NCBI GenBank assembly: GCA_963755815.1
Contig: CAVWLF010000014.1
Coordinates: forward strand, 62,001 to 126,000
Source: Palsa-506 sp963755815
GTDB taxonomy: Bacteria > Actinomycetota > Actinomycetes > Streptosporangiales > Streptosporangiaceae
DNA length: 64,000 nucleotides
Reading direction: 5' to 3'
Positions 34,888-43,467 of this stretch are shown here, in pieces. Position 1 is the first letter of the stretch. Every line of letters starts with the position of its first letter. The notes under the pieces were generated by a model. That model was not told where the DNA came from, made no database searches, and saw only the letters and a list, made by a program, of their open reading frames with translations. A program made the position numbers and the translations under genes.

Positions 34888-35832
34888 TCAGCCGATCGCG
34901 ATAGCCACGATGCCGACTACGATCGCGGCCGCGGCCGCGACCCGGCGGGCCAGGTTGCCCTCGCCGAGCAGCCGGCGGCCGAGCAGCACCCCGAACAGGA
35001 CACTGACCTCGCGAGCAGGCGCGACGGCGGCGACCGCGGTGAAGCTCAGCGCGATCAGCACCAGGATGTAGGCGAACGGCGCCAGCACGGCGGCGCCGAT
35101 GACCTGGGGCCGGTAGTCGCGCCACACGCGGGCGGTCCGGTCCCCGGCATGGGCCGCCGGCAGGGCGAACACCAGCACCATGATCGGGAAGGCCGCGAAT
35201 CCCTGCAGCAGCGGCGGGGTTCGCAGCGTGCCGACAGCGTATTTGTCCCACAGCGTGTAGGAGGCGATGAACGCTCCCGTCAGCAACGCGAACGCGGTCG
35301 CGCGCGCGGGGGAGAGGGCGGGCCGGGCGATCCCTGCGGCGGTGGCGGGTACGGCGCTGCCTGCTCGCCCGGCGGCGCTGCCCGCCTGGCCGGGGGCGCT
35401 GCCCGCCCGGCCGGGGATGCCGATGACGATAATGCCGGCCACGATGCAGCCGATCCCGGCGATGGCCACCGGGCCGGGCCGCTCCCCGAGAAGGAAAATT
35501 CCGGCCAGCGCGGCGAGCAAGGCGCCGGTGCCGCGGCCTATCGGGTAGACGAGGGAGAGGTCGCCGAGCCGGTAGCCGCGCTGCAGGAAGAGGAAATAGG
35601 CGGCTTGCAGGACGCCCGTTCCGGCCAGGAAGATCCACGACAGCCCGCTCAGGTGGGGTCGCGTCACGATCACGTCGATGGCGATCACCGGCGCGTAGAG
35701 CGCCGTCGCGGTGGCGGACACCAGCCAGATAAAGGAAACGGCGCCGGTCACCGAGGCCTGCTTGCTGAACAGGTTCCAGCTGGCGTGCGCGACGGCGGCG
35801 ACGAGAATGAGGCCGATGGCGGTGGGACTCAC
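34888..35832 (-). CDS. EamA/DMT-family permease
   Basis: The 314-residue product is a ten-span drug/metabolite transporter-type protein with two EamA repeats. The first is AIGLILVAAVAHASWNLFSK to about residue 140, with LVYPIGRGTGALLAALAG. An Ala/Gly-rich linker follows at about 143-180. The second repeat includes TGAFIASYTLWDKYAVG and APAREVSVLFGVLLGRRLLG. Substrate unknown. GTG (35832-35830) has CAGGAG seven bases upstream on the minus strand; the open frame continues much further upstream but has no coding character there. It is convergent with hemL. Confidence 0.87.
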   Translation of the reverse strand: MSPTAIGLILVAAVAHASWNLFSKQASVTGAVSFIWLVSATATALYAPVIAIDVIVTRPHLSGLSWIFLAGTGVLQAAYFLFLQRGYRLGDLSLVYPIGRGTGALLAALAGIFLLGERPGPVAIAGIGCIVAGIIVIGIPGRAGSAPGQAGSAAGRAGSAVPATAAGIARPALSPARATAFALLTGAFIASYTLWDKYAVGTLRTPPLLQGFAAFPIMVLVFALPAAHAGDRTARVWRDYRPQVIGAAVLAPFAYILVLIALSFTAVAAVAPAREVSVLFGVLLGRRLLGEGNLARRVAAAAAIVVGIVAIAIG

Positions 35833-36141
35833 GTGGCGGCTCCTGCCGGTTCTGGCCCTTGCGGGCACGGCTAGCAGAGCCCTCGAGGTTTCTGTCCCGT
35901 GAGGTGTTCGCCTGCCGTCCGGCCATCCCGCGGCCTGCTGCAGGTTCCTGGCGCCGCTCGGTCCAGCCCGCCTCGCCCTGATTGTGGTCGGCGGCTGGCG
36001 GGCGAGGCGCGGAACCCTAGGCGCAACCACATGCTGCCGCCAGGCTAGCCGGCCCGTGCCGCTGACCGCCGGGGCCGGGACGGCCGCCTGCGGCGGATGA
36101 CCACGGGGCATAACGAGCACTGCCGGTACGCTGTGCTGGCC

Positions 36142-36792
36142 ATGACCGAGATCCCGTCGCGGGCTGACCGCAGTGTCGTCCACCTGGTGCGCCATGGGGA
36201 GGTGGCCAACCCGCAGGGTGTGCTGTACGGGCGGATACCCGGATTTCACCTGTCCGAGGACGGCCGGCTGATGGCCAAGGCGGCCGCGGACTTCCTGGCG
36301 GCCCGGGATGTGACCGTGCTGATGTCCTCGCCGCTGGAGCGGGCCATCGAGACAGCGGAGCCGCTGGCGGCGCAGTTCGGCCTGACCGCCGTGATCGATG
36401 ACCGGCTGATCGAGCCGTGGAACCACTTCGAGGGCACGACCTTCGGCATCGGCGATGGCGCGCTCCGCCGGCCCCGGCACTGGCGCTATCTGGTCAACCC
36501 GCTGCGGCCTTCCTGGGGCGAGCCGTACCGGGATGTCGCGGCGAGGATGCTAGCTGCGATCGGCGAGGCGGCCAGTGCGGCACGCGGCCACGAGGCCGTC
36601 TGCGTCAGCCACCAGCTGCCCATCTGGGTGACCCGCAGGTCGGCCGAGGGCCACCGGCTCTGGCACCACCCGGCCCGGCGGGAGTGCGCGCTGGGCAGCG
36701 TGACGAGTCTCACCTATGATGCGGGCCGGCTGACCGGCGTGACCTACGCGGAGCCCGCCGGACCTGGCCGGAGGCAGGTCGCCGGAGCGTAA
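36142..36792 (+). CDS. Histidine phosphatase family protein
   Basis: The 216-residue product has the phosphoglycerate-mutase-like RHG motif HLVRHGEVANPQGVLYGRI (about 14-32, with the phosphorylated His), the second motif VLMSSPLERAIETAEPLAAQ, the Glu of LIEPWNHFEG and the distal His in AVCVSHQLPIWV. It is probably a broad or unassigned phosphatase. ATG 36142 is chosen to match homologs; ATG 36097 is possible. TACGCT lies at 36127-36132. It heads the cytochrome c maturation genes, its usual place after hemL in actinomycetes. The gap 35833-36141 holds the divergent promoters and no gene. Confidence 0.9.
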   Translation: MTEIPSRADRSVVHLVRHGEVANPQGVLYGRIPGFHLSEDGRLMAKAAADFLAARDVTVLMSSPLERAIETAEPLAAQFGLTAVIDDRLIEPWNHFEGTTFGIGDGALRRPRHWRYLVNPLRPSWGEPYRDVAARMLAAIGEAASAARGHEAVCVSHQLPIWVTRRSAEGHRLWHHPARRECALGSVTSLTYDAGRLTGVTYAEPAGPGRRQVAGA

Positions 36793-36918
36793 CTGCCCGG
36801 CCGGGTAGCTGCGCGTGACATGGGCCTGGCTCGCTGCGAAAGGCCGGCCCCGTGTCCCGGCCGCGCCGGAGGTCCGGCACAATGGGGCGCGATACTACTG
36901 CCTGTAGGAGATCACCCC

Positions 36919-37578
36919 GTGTTCCGCCTGCCGCATTTTCCGCGTCCTGCGGCTCACGCGGCCCGTGCGCGCCTGGCCCGCCCGGTGCGGCACGCACACG
37001 GCGCCGCCGGAGCCGCGCTGGCTGCCGTGACCGCGCTTGCGGTCGCGGGCTGCGCTGGCGGCGCGATCGGGCAGGACACGCCAGTCAGCAACGGGACTAA
37101 CTTCGTCGCTGGCAGTTACAGCAGCACGGTGTACGCCAACGGGTCGGGCCCGGTCGCGCCGGACGTCAAGGGCACCACGCTGGCCGGCCGGAAGTTCGCC
37201 CTGGCGGCCGACCGGGGTGATGTCGTAGTGCTGAATTTCTGGGGCTCCTGGTGTGCCCCGTGCCGGGAGGAGGCGCCGGCGCTGGCCGCGCTCGCGGCGC
37301 ACTTCCGGCCGAGCGGCGTCCGCTTCGTCGGCGTGGACATCCAGGACAGCCCCGATGCCGCCGAGGCGTTCGAGCACACCTTCCGGATCACGTACCCGAG
37401 CCTTAACGACCCGGGTGACGAGGTAGCGCTCGCCTTCCAGAGCACCGTCCCGCCCGCCGGGATCCCGACCACGCTCGTTATCAACCGGGCCGGGCGCGTC
37501 GCCGCGCGGATCGTCGGGCAGTCGACCTACTCGGCGCTCGGCCGGCTGATCGCCGCTGTCTCCGCGGAGAAGTCGTGA
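36919..37578 (+). CDS. resA: ResA/TlpA-like thiol-disulfide oxidoreductase lipoprotein
   Basis: This extracytoplasmic thioredoxin-like protein reduces the heme-binding cysteines of apocytochrome c. The 219-residue product has a signal with lipobox-like VTALAVAGCAGG (lipid-bearing Cys about residue 45), the active site VVLNFWGSWCAPCREEAPAL (CAPC about 112-115), VGVDIQDSPDAAEAFEHTF and the cis-Pro segment GIPTTLVINRAG. GTG 36919 has TAGGAG (36905-36910) eight bases upstream. ResB starts 25 bases after its stop. The usual CcdA gene that supplies reducing power is not between them. Confidence 0.92.
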   Translation: MFRLPHFPRPAAHAARARLARPVRHAHGAAGAALAAVTALAVAGCAGGAIGQDTPVSNGTNFVAGSYSSTVYANGSGPVAPDVKGTTLAGRKFALAADRGDVVVLNFWGSWCAPCREEAPALAALAAHFRPSGVRFVGVDIQDSPDAAEAFEHTFRITYPSLNDPGDEVALAFQSTVPPAGIPTTLVINRAGRVAARIVGQSTYSALGRLIAAVSAEKS

Positions 37579-37603
37579 CCGGGGGGCCACGGGTGGCGGC
37601 CCG

Positions 37604-39559
37604 ATGACCGAGTTGCGCACGCCGCCGGGCTCCGGTCGCCCGGAGACCGTCACCGGCCAGCAGGCCGTGACTGGCGCTCGGCCCGGGACCGGCGAAGATG
37701 CCGTGACTGGCGCTGGTCCCGGCGCTGGCGGTCCGCCCGCCGGGGCCAGGCGCACCGTCTCGGGCTGGCTGCGATGGGCCTGGCGGCAGCTGACTTCGAT
37801 GCGCACGGCCCTCGTGCTGCTCTTCCTGCTCGCCGTGGCGAGCGTGCCGGGATCGGTGATCCCGCAGCAGGGAATCGACCCGGCCGCGGTCACGCAGTAC
37901 TACACCGCGCATCCCACGCTGGCCCCGATCATGGCCCGGCTGTCCCTGTTCAATGTCTTCGCCGCACCCTGGTTCGCGGCGATCTACCTGCTGCTCTTCC
38001 TGTCCCTGGCCGGCTGCGTGCTGCCCAGGACGTTCCGTCTCGTTGGCTCTGCGCGGCAACGGCCGCCGCGCGCCCCCCGCAACCTGGCCCGGCTGCCGCT
38101 GGCGGCCAGTTATCAGACCGCGCTCACGCCCGCCGAGGCGCTGGACTCCGCCGCGGGCCTGCTATCGGGCAAGCGGTTCAGGCTGCGCACGGGCGACGGC
38201 TGGGTGTCGGCCGAGAAGGGCTACCTGCGGGAAGTCGGGAACCTCCTCTTCCACATCGCGCTGCTGGCGCTGCTGGGATCGGTCGCCATCGGCGGCATCT
38301 TCGGCTACAAGGCGGACCGGCTGCTCGTCTCCGGGCAGTCGTTCGCCGACACCGTGACCGCGCTGGACCAGTTCCGGCCCGGGCGCCTGGTAACGCCATC
38401 GGACCTGCAGCCCTTCACCATCGCGCTGGACCACTTCACCGCTCATTACGTCACGTCGGGAACGCTCCGCGGTGAGCCATCGTCGTTCGACGCGTCCGTC
38501 CGCTACTCCGCCCGCCCCGGCGCGCCGATGCGGAGCGACGTCCTGCGGGTCAACCACCCGCTGGAAGTGGACGGCGTACGGATCTACCTGATCGGCCACG
38601 GATATGCGCCGGTGTTCCGGGTCACTGACGGGGCCGGCCGGGTGGTATTCGACAGTCCGGTGCCCTTCATCCCGGTCGAGCAGTCCGGGCTTACCTCCGA
38701 GGGCGTCGTCAAGGTGCCCGACGCCGACCCGGATCAGCTCGGCTTCGCCGGCGTCTTCCTGCCGACCGCTGTCGACGTGAACGGCCGGCTGCAGTCCGCC
38801 TTCCCCGCTGCCCTGCTGCCCCGGGTGAGCCTGGTCTCCTACGCCGGCAACCTGGGCCTGAACAACGGGCCGTCGCAGTCGGTCTATGAGCTGAATACCG
38901 CCCACCTGCGGCGGCTGCCGATCGCGCCGCGGCCGCTGGCCCCCGGCCAGTCGATGAAGCTGCCCGGCCACGCGGGGACGATCACCTTCACCGGCTACCG
39001 CCAGTGGGCCAGCCTGGCCATTACCTATGATCCCGGCCAGCTGCCCGCGCTGATCTCCGGGCTGCTCGCGATCGCGGGCCTGCTCCTGTCGTTCGCCATC
39101 CGCCGGCGCCGGGTGTTCGTGCGCGCGGCCGCCGGACCGGACGGTAGCACCGTGGTAAATCTCGGCGGCCTGGCCCGCTCCGACGCGGCCGGCGGCTTCG
39201 AGGCCGAGTTCGCCGCGCTGGCCGGGGAGATCACCCAGTCCCACGACGGCAGCCAGCTCACCGGGTCGGCCAGCAGGCCCGGGGACAAGCAGGCCAGCCT
39301 CGATGCGGCCGAGATCTTCGAAGACTCAGGGTCACCCGGCCGCGACTCGGCTACGGACGACGAGTCCCCAGTGAGCGGCAATGACCGATCTTCCGGCGGC
39401 GGCGAGCCGTCCGCCGGCACCGGCGAATCATCGTCCGGCGGCGGCCCGTCCGGCGGCATCAGTGACCACCCATCCTCTGACACCGGCGGCCCGACACCGG
39501 GCCACCTATCCGCACCAAACGACCGCGAACCATCCCTCAGCCACAACGAGGGGGAGTGA
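37604..39559 (+). CDS. resB: ResB, System II cytochrome c synthetase subunit
   Basis: ResB with CcsA forms the membrane synthetase that carries heme outward and attaches it to apocytochrome c. The 651-residue product has four membrane segments (about 66-86 LVLLFLLAVASVPGSVIPQQ; 125-145; 212-232 LLFHIALLALLGSVAIGGIF; 485-505), a large external domain between the last two, and a conserved FTGYRQWASLAITYDPG just before the final segment. The roughly 125-residue Ser/Gly/Asp tail is longer than usual. ATG 37604 follows resA closely and ccsA starts seven bases after the stop. Confidence 0.93.
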   Translation: MTELRTPPGSGRPETVTGQQAVTGARPGTGEDAVTGAGPGAGGPPAGARRTVSGWLRWAWRQLTSMRTALVLLFLLAVASVPGSVIPQQGIDPAAVTQYYTAHPTLAPIMARLSLFNVFAAPWFAAIYLLLFLSLAGCVLPRTFRLVGSARQRPPRAPRNLARLPLAASYQTALTPAEALDSAAGLLSGKRFRLRTGDGWVSAEKGYLREVGNLLFHIALLALLGSVAIGGIFGYKADRLLVSGQSFADTVTALDQFRPGRLVTPSDLQPFTIALDHFTAHYVTSGTLRGEPSSFDASVRYSARPGAPMRSDVLRVNHPLEVDGVRIYLIGHGYAPVFRVTDGAGRVVFDSPVPFIPVEQSGLTSEGVVKVPDADPDQLGFAGVFLPTAVDVNGRLQSAFPAALLPRVSLVSYAGNLGLNNGPSQSVYELNTAHLRRLPIAPRPLAPGQSMKLPGHAGTITFTGYRQWASLAITYDPGQLPALISGLLAIAGLLLSFAIRRRRVFVRAAAGPDGSTVVNLGGLARSDAAGGFEAEFAALAGEITQSHDGSQLTGSASRPGDKQASLDAAEIFEDSGSPGRDSATDDESPVSGNDRSSGGGEPSAGTGESSSGGGPSGGISDHPSSDTGGPTPGHLSAPNDREPSLSHNEGE

Positions 39560-39566
39560 GGCTCCA

Positions 39567-40763
39567 ATGCCTGTCAACAGCGGACTAGCCCAGCTCAGCG
39601 AGAATCTCCTGCTGTTCACCATTGTCGTTTACGCGCTCGCGATGCTGGCTTATGCGTGCGACTTCGCCTTCGGGCGGCAGCGCACCCCCGAGTCGGCGGC
39701 CGGCGAGGCACCCGAGCTAGTCAGCGCCGGCGTAGTCGCCGGAACGGCGAACAACGCCGCCGTCGGCGCAGCCAGCCGATCCGGGGGCCCGGGTAGTGGA
39801 ACGACAGCACGTCCGGCGGGCGGCCCCGGCGCACCTGCCGCGCTTTTCGCCGGGTCTGGCACGGCGCGCCCGGGATTCTGGGTCCGCACGGCGCTCATCC
39901 TGACCATCATCGGCCTGGCGGCGCACATCACCGGGATCCTCACCCGCGGTCTGTCCGAGCACCGTGTCCCGTGGGGCAACATGTACGAGTTCGTCACGGC
40001 GATCACGTGCATGGCGGTCATCGTGCTTGTTGCCGTCTCACTCCGGTACAAGGCTTACTACATCGGCCTGTTCGTGCTGCTGCCGGTCGTCTGCGCGCTC
40101 GGCGTGGCCGTGACGGTTATCTACACCCCGGCTGGCTCGCTGGTGCCCGCGTTGCAGTCGTACTGGATTGCCATTCACGTAACGGCGATGATCGTCGCCA
40201 CCGGCCTGTTCATCGTCGGGGCGGTCACCACCGCGATGTACCTGCTGGCCGACCGGCATGAGCGGCGCGTCGCGGCCGGCCTGCCGTCCAAGACCACCGG
40301 AATCATGCTTCACCTGCCCAAGCCGCTGGTCCTCGACCGCCTGTCCTACCGGACGATCCTGTTCGCTTTCCCGGTCTGGACGTTCGGCGTCATGGCGGGC
40401 GCGATCTGGGCCGACCAGGCGTGGGGCAGGTACTGGGGCTGGGACCCGAAGGAAACGTGGTCCTTCATCACCTGGGTCGTGTACGCCGGGTTCCTGCACG
40501 CCAGGGCGACCGCGGGCTGGCGCGGCAGGCGAGCCGCCTACATTCAGCTCGTCGGCTTCAGCTGCCTGATGTTCAATCTCGTCGGGATCAATCTTTGGGT
40601 GACCGGCCTGCATTCGTACGCTGGCCTGTCCACCGTCCTGCTGGTCCTGCCCTCAGCCGGGCTGCCGCTGCCGTCCGCGACCCGCGACCGGGCCGTGCAA
40701 CTGGTCAGTAATCGTCGCCGGTCTCACGCCAGCCGTCGAGCCGGCGCTCAAGCTCGCGAATGA
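39567..40763 (+). CDS. ccsA: CcsA/CcsB-type cytochrome c synthetase, heme-handling subunit
   Basis: This partner of ResB carries the WWD heme-binding domain: WGRYWGWDPKETWSFITWVV (about 290-309). The external histidines lie in VPWGNMYEFVT and nearby. The 398-residue product has eight membrane segments. An inserted Gly/Ala-rich stretch at about 40-105 is unusual. Homologs end near GLHSYAG; here about 45 extra residues (LSTVLLVLPSAGL onward) run on and overlap the end of the convergent PLDc_N gene by 59 bases, so either the stop was lost or the tail is real. ATG 39567 is preceded by GGGGGAGTGAGG. Confidence 0.92.
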   Translation: MPVNSGLAQLSENLLLFTIVVYALAMLAYACDFAFGRQRTPESAAGEAPELVSAGVVAGTANNAAVGAASRSGGPGSGTTARPAGGPGAPAALFAGSGTARPGFWVRTALILTIIGLAAHITGILTRGLSEHRVPWGNMYEFVTAITCMAVIVLVAVSLRYKAYYIGLFVLLPVVCALGVAVTVIYTPAGSLVPALQSYWIAIHVTAMIVATGLFIVGAVTTAMYLLADRHERRVAAGLPSKTTGIMLHLPKPLVLDRLSYRTILFAFPVWTFGVMAGAIWADQAWGRYWGWDPKETWSFITWVVYAGFLHARATAGWRGRRAAYIQLVGFSCLMFNLVGINLWVTGLHSYAGLSTVLLVLPSAGLPLPSATRDRAVQLVSNRRRSHASRRAGAQARE

Positions 40764-41136
40764 ACCCCGGATCGTCATCGGGCCCGATCGGCGGGGTAGG
40801 GCTGGCGGCTGCGTAGTCCCACACGTCCGCCTGCTGCCCATCGGAATCCGGTTCCGAAGTGCGCCCGGCCGGGTGCCGCCTGATTGCTTCCTGCTGCCCG
40901 AGCCGGGGCTGGCCGGCCAGGTGCTCCGGCATCACTGCCGTCCGCCAGCTCGGGTCGGGCCGCCCGGCCAGCAGCCACGCGATCGCGCCGATGACCGGCA
41001 GCACGGTGATCAGAAGTGCCCACTTCAGCGTCGTGAGGCTGCGCAGCTCCTCCGGCGGCGTCATGATGGCGTCGATCAAGCAGTACGCCCAGAAACCCAC
41101 TGTGAGCAGTACAAACAGCACGCCAAGTGGCAACAT
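40705..41136 (-). CDS. PLDc_N-domain membrane protein
   Basis: The 143-residue product starts with two membrane helices in the PLD-nuclease N-terminal domain pattern: MLPLGVLFVLLTVGFWAYCL, IDAIMTPPEE, then LKWALLITVLPVIGAIAWLL and the GRPDPSW turn that closes the domain. A hydrophilic C-terminal tail ends EFLERRL-like (IRELERRLDGWRETGDDY). The phospholipase catalytic domain itself is absent, as in most of these small actinomycete proteins. Function unknown. It often lies near cytochrome and menaquinone genes. Its 3' end overlaps the extended ccsA tail. Confidence 0.87.
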   Translation of the reverse strand: MLPLGVLFVLLTVGFWAYCLIDAIMTPPEELRSLTTLKWALLITVLPVIGAIAWLLAGRPDPSWRTAVMPEHLAGQPRLGQQEAIRRHPAGRTSEPDSDGQQADVWDYAAASPTPPIGPDDDPGFIRELERRLDGWRETGDDY

Positions 41137-41300
41137 GGCCGCAGCCTAGCCGCTGCCAAGGGTCATTGGATGGCAAAACCGGACTAGTCATCCCGGCCCG
41201 CGCGGACTGGCCGAAATACCTTACGTTCGGTGACGGGAGATGACGATTGAAAGGATCCGGCATAGCCTGGCGGCCTGAGGCGACCCAGGGAGTGCTGGAC

Positions 41301-42356
41301 ATGCGGCTGCGGTTACTTGATCGTGTCCGCCGTGCGTGGCGGCGCCGCCTGGCAGGTGATGGCCGCCGTCCGGCGGATGGCCGGCACCTGGCCAATGACG
41401 ACCGTATGCGCGGGCGGACCGACTCGGCCACGGGACCAGCCGGGTCCCCGGGACCGGCCGGGCCCACCGGGCTGACCGGCCACGCTCCGGGCAGTCATCG
41501 CAGGGTCAGCCCGGCCCGTTCCGTTCCCGACGCTGGCCGGCCCAGTCGCAGGCCGGCTGTCCAGGCGCCCGGGTCACTCCGCGATGGATCGGCAGTGGCG
41601 CGAACGGCGCCACGCCGATGGGGGATCGCGAGAGCGGCGATCCGCGCGGCCCCGGCGGTGGCCGAGGCCAAGGCGATCCCGGTCGCGCAGCAGCGAAAGG
41701 CCGTTCGTGAGGCTGCCTCGCAGCGGCCGTGGTACGAGGTCGCGCAGTCCAACCGGACAGTGGCCGGACGCCGGCATTGCGGCCGGCTTGAAGAGGTGGT
41801 CTGCCGTGAGTGGGCGGCCGATGCTGTGCCGCCGCCGGAGGCCGTCCGCGCGATCGACCGCCTCGCCGAGCTGCCGCAGCTGATCAAGGAGAAGCTGGCC
41901 GCCGGCCTTGATGCGATCTACGTGGGCGCAGGCGGCGTTCCCGATCTCGACGACATGTCCAGGCTGAGCGGCGTGCCGCTGCCGTCCGGCCGGGCTACCT
42001 GGGATGCGTGCGCCGGAGCCTATGGTGAGCGAAAGATCATCGTGGGCTCGCGGCCGTCGCCGAGCCCGGACGTGATGTGCCACGAGATCGGGCACGCACT
42101 CGACGACATCGACGGATCGGACGGGCAGTGGCAGTCGGACTCCGATGACTTCCGCGCGCTCTACGAGCAGTGCGTCCCGCACATGGTCAGCGGCTTCCAT
42201 CGGCAGCATGGAATCCTCGGCCGCCGGGAGTTCTTCGCCGACGCGTTCGCGGCCATCGCTTCGAGGCAGCGGCCTGCCCTGGTGGACATGCTCGGAGGTG
42301 ACACCAGGGCTGCACTAAACGTGATGCTTTACTTCAATGTGCGCTACGGCATCTAG
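41301..42356 (+). CDS. Anthrax-lethal-factor-like (ATLF) zinc metallopeptidase
   Basis: About the first 130 residues are Arg/Pro/Gly-rich. The C-terminal half has a zinc protease site DVMCHEIGHALDDIDG (HEIGH about 260-264), followed 45 residues later by GRREFFADAFAAIASRQ, whose Glu is the third ligand. This spacing and EFFADAFA are typical of the lethal-factor-type metallopeptidase domain (PF07737 group). No signal peptide is visible, so it may act inside the cell or leave by another route. ATG 41301 has AGGGAG eight bases upstream; TTG 41247 is an alternative start. A small acidic gene follows ten bases after the stop, like a toxin/partner pair. Substrate unknown. Confidence 0.78.
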   Translation: MRLRLLDRVRRAWRRRLAGDGRRPADGRHLANDDRMRGRTDSATGPAGSPGPAGPTGLTGHAPGSHRRVSPARSVPDAGRPSRRPAVQAPGSLRDGSAVARTAPRRWGIARAAIRAAPAVAEAKAIPVAQQRKAVREAASQRPWYEVAQSNRTVAGRRHCGRLEEVVCREWAADAVPPPEAVRAIDRLAELPQLIKEKLAAGLDAIYVGAGGVPDLDDMSRLSGVPLPSGRATWDACAGAYGERKIIVGSRPSPSPDVMCHEIGHALDDIDGSDGQWQSDSDDFRALYEQCVPHMVSGFHRQHGILGRREFFADAFAAIASRQRPALVDMLGGDTRAALNVMLYFNVRYGI

Positions 42357-42366
42357 GGTGGTGTCG

Positions 42367-42648
42367 ATGTTCGTAATACGGCTGCCAAACGGCAATCTCA
42401 TGGTGCCCGAGTCTGCGATGAGCGACGGCGGGCAGATGATGGCTGATGCCTACGTGGAGATCAGCCCCGGCGACGTGGACTACGCACGGTTCGCTGCCGG
42501 CGCGCTGACCGAGGAAGAGGCGGAAGAGAGACGCCGCCAGTGGCAGGAGGGAGACGAGCCGCTACGGCGCCAGTTCCTCGATTTCCTGGCCCGCGGCGGC
42601 CACTCCGGCCGCGGGCACGGCTCCGGAGATGGGCAAGGCCCCGCGTGA
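42367..42648 (+). CDS. Small acidic protein paired with the ATLF metallopeptidase, unknown
   Basis: The 93-residue product starts MFVIRLPNGNLMVPESAMSD, has an acidic helical middle (LTEEEAEERRRQWQEGDEPL) and a Gly/His-rich tail. No family is recognised. Start ATG 42367 is chosen; GTG 42358 or 42361 in the same frame is possible. The close spacing to the metallopeptidase implies one transcript. It could be a chaperone, inhibitor/immunity partner or substrate; this is inference from size, acidity and position. Confidence 0.65.
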   Translation: MFVIRLPNGNLMVPESAMSDGGQMMADAYVEISPGDVDYARFAAGALTEEEAEERRRQWQEGDEPLRRQFLDFLARGGHSGRGHGSGDGQGPA

Positions 42649-42734
42649 GCTGATCGCGGGCCGGCCTCAGATGTTTAGGGCGCCCGCCTGGCCGGGTCAC
42701 AGGCCGCGTGAGAGGGTCACCTGGCGCACGTGAA

Positions 42735-42770
42735 ATAAGCGCCCCTGCCCGGTGGGGCAGGTGCGCTTAT
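42735..42770. terminator. Bidirectional hairpin terminator
   Basis: Arms 42735-42750 and 42755-42770 (ATAAGCGCCCCTGCCC and complement, one mismatch) with a four-base loop lie between the convergent small acidic gene and the BldC-like gene. Confidence 0.85.
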
Positions 42771-42793
42771 CCCGCGGGGGCGGGTCCTTCGGG

Positions 42794-43000
42794 TTACAGG
42801 ACTGAACGGTCGGCCACCGGCCCGGCGTCGCCGCCCAGCAGTGCCTTGACTTCCGACTCGCGGAACCGCCTGTGCCCGCCTGGCGTCCGGATGCTGCTGA
42901 TACGTCCCGACGCGGCCCAGCGGGTGACGGTCTTTGGATCAACCCGGAAGAGAGCCGCGACCTCTCCCGGAGTGAGCAGCCGCTCACTGTTGCCCTCCAT
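42794..43000 (-). CDS. BldC-like MerR-type DNA-binding protein
   Basis: The 68-residue product, MEGNSERLLTPGEVAALFRV then DPKTVTRWAASGRISSIRTP and GGHRRFRESEVKALL, is the excisionase/MerR-type winged helix of the BldC family. It is a paralog of the bldC at 21864 and the same size, but differs at most positions outside the HTH. ATG (43000-42998) has GGAGGGG on the minus strand seven bases upstream. Upstream, 43001-43116 is A+T-richer than average and contains minus-strand TTGTCG and TACAAC boxes about 18 bases apart, a candidate promoter. The same gap may serve the divergent threonine dehydratase. Confidence 0.9.
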   Translation of the reverse strand: MEGNSERLLTPGEVAALFRVDPKTVTRWAASGRISSIRTPGGHRRFRESEVKALLGGDAGPVADRSVL

Positions 43001-43467
43001 TGCCCTACCCCTCCACAACGCCGTTGTAGCTTGTCCCTAAGTGTTGCGACAAACATCGGTTTTATCCCTAGTTTCCGGAAAATCTGGTCTGGGAAATTTC
43101 GGGCCTCCTCTGGCTGATGTTCCGAGGGGCGAAATCCGGACCCGGACGTTCCATGCGACCGCAGTCGGCGCCGCGCCCGGGGCCGCGAGTGCGCCCGACC
43201 GCCAGCCGTAAGCGCGCCCGCCCGCGGCCGTCAGTGCGCCAGGCCGGGCCCGCAAGCGTGCCGACCGCGGTGAGTTCGGCGACTGGCCACCCCTGGGACC
43301 CAGAAGGCGCGCTTGAGGCGCCAGGCCGGCCCGGGCAGGTGGTCATGTGCGTCCCGGCATGCGGCACTGGCGGCCGGTCTCCGGCACTGGCGGCCGGCGC
43401 GGCATTGGCGCCGGTCTCCGGCACGAGCGGCCGGTCGCAGGCACGGGCGGCTGGTATCCGGCGCGCC

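Noticed and set aside
43117..43467. N-terminal extension of the threonine dehydratase to ATG 43117
   Set aside because: The added 117 residues are Arg/Pro/Gly-rich without family similarity; homologs begin near the ELVSIDEIRAAAAGL segment just after 43495.
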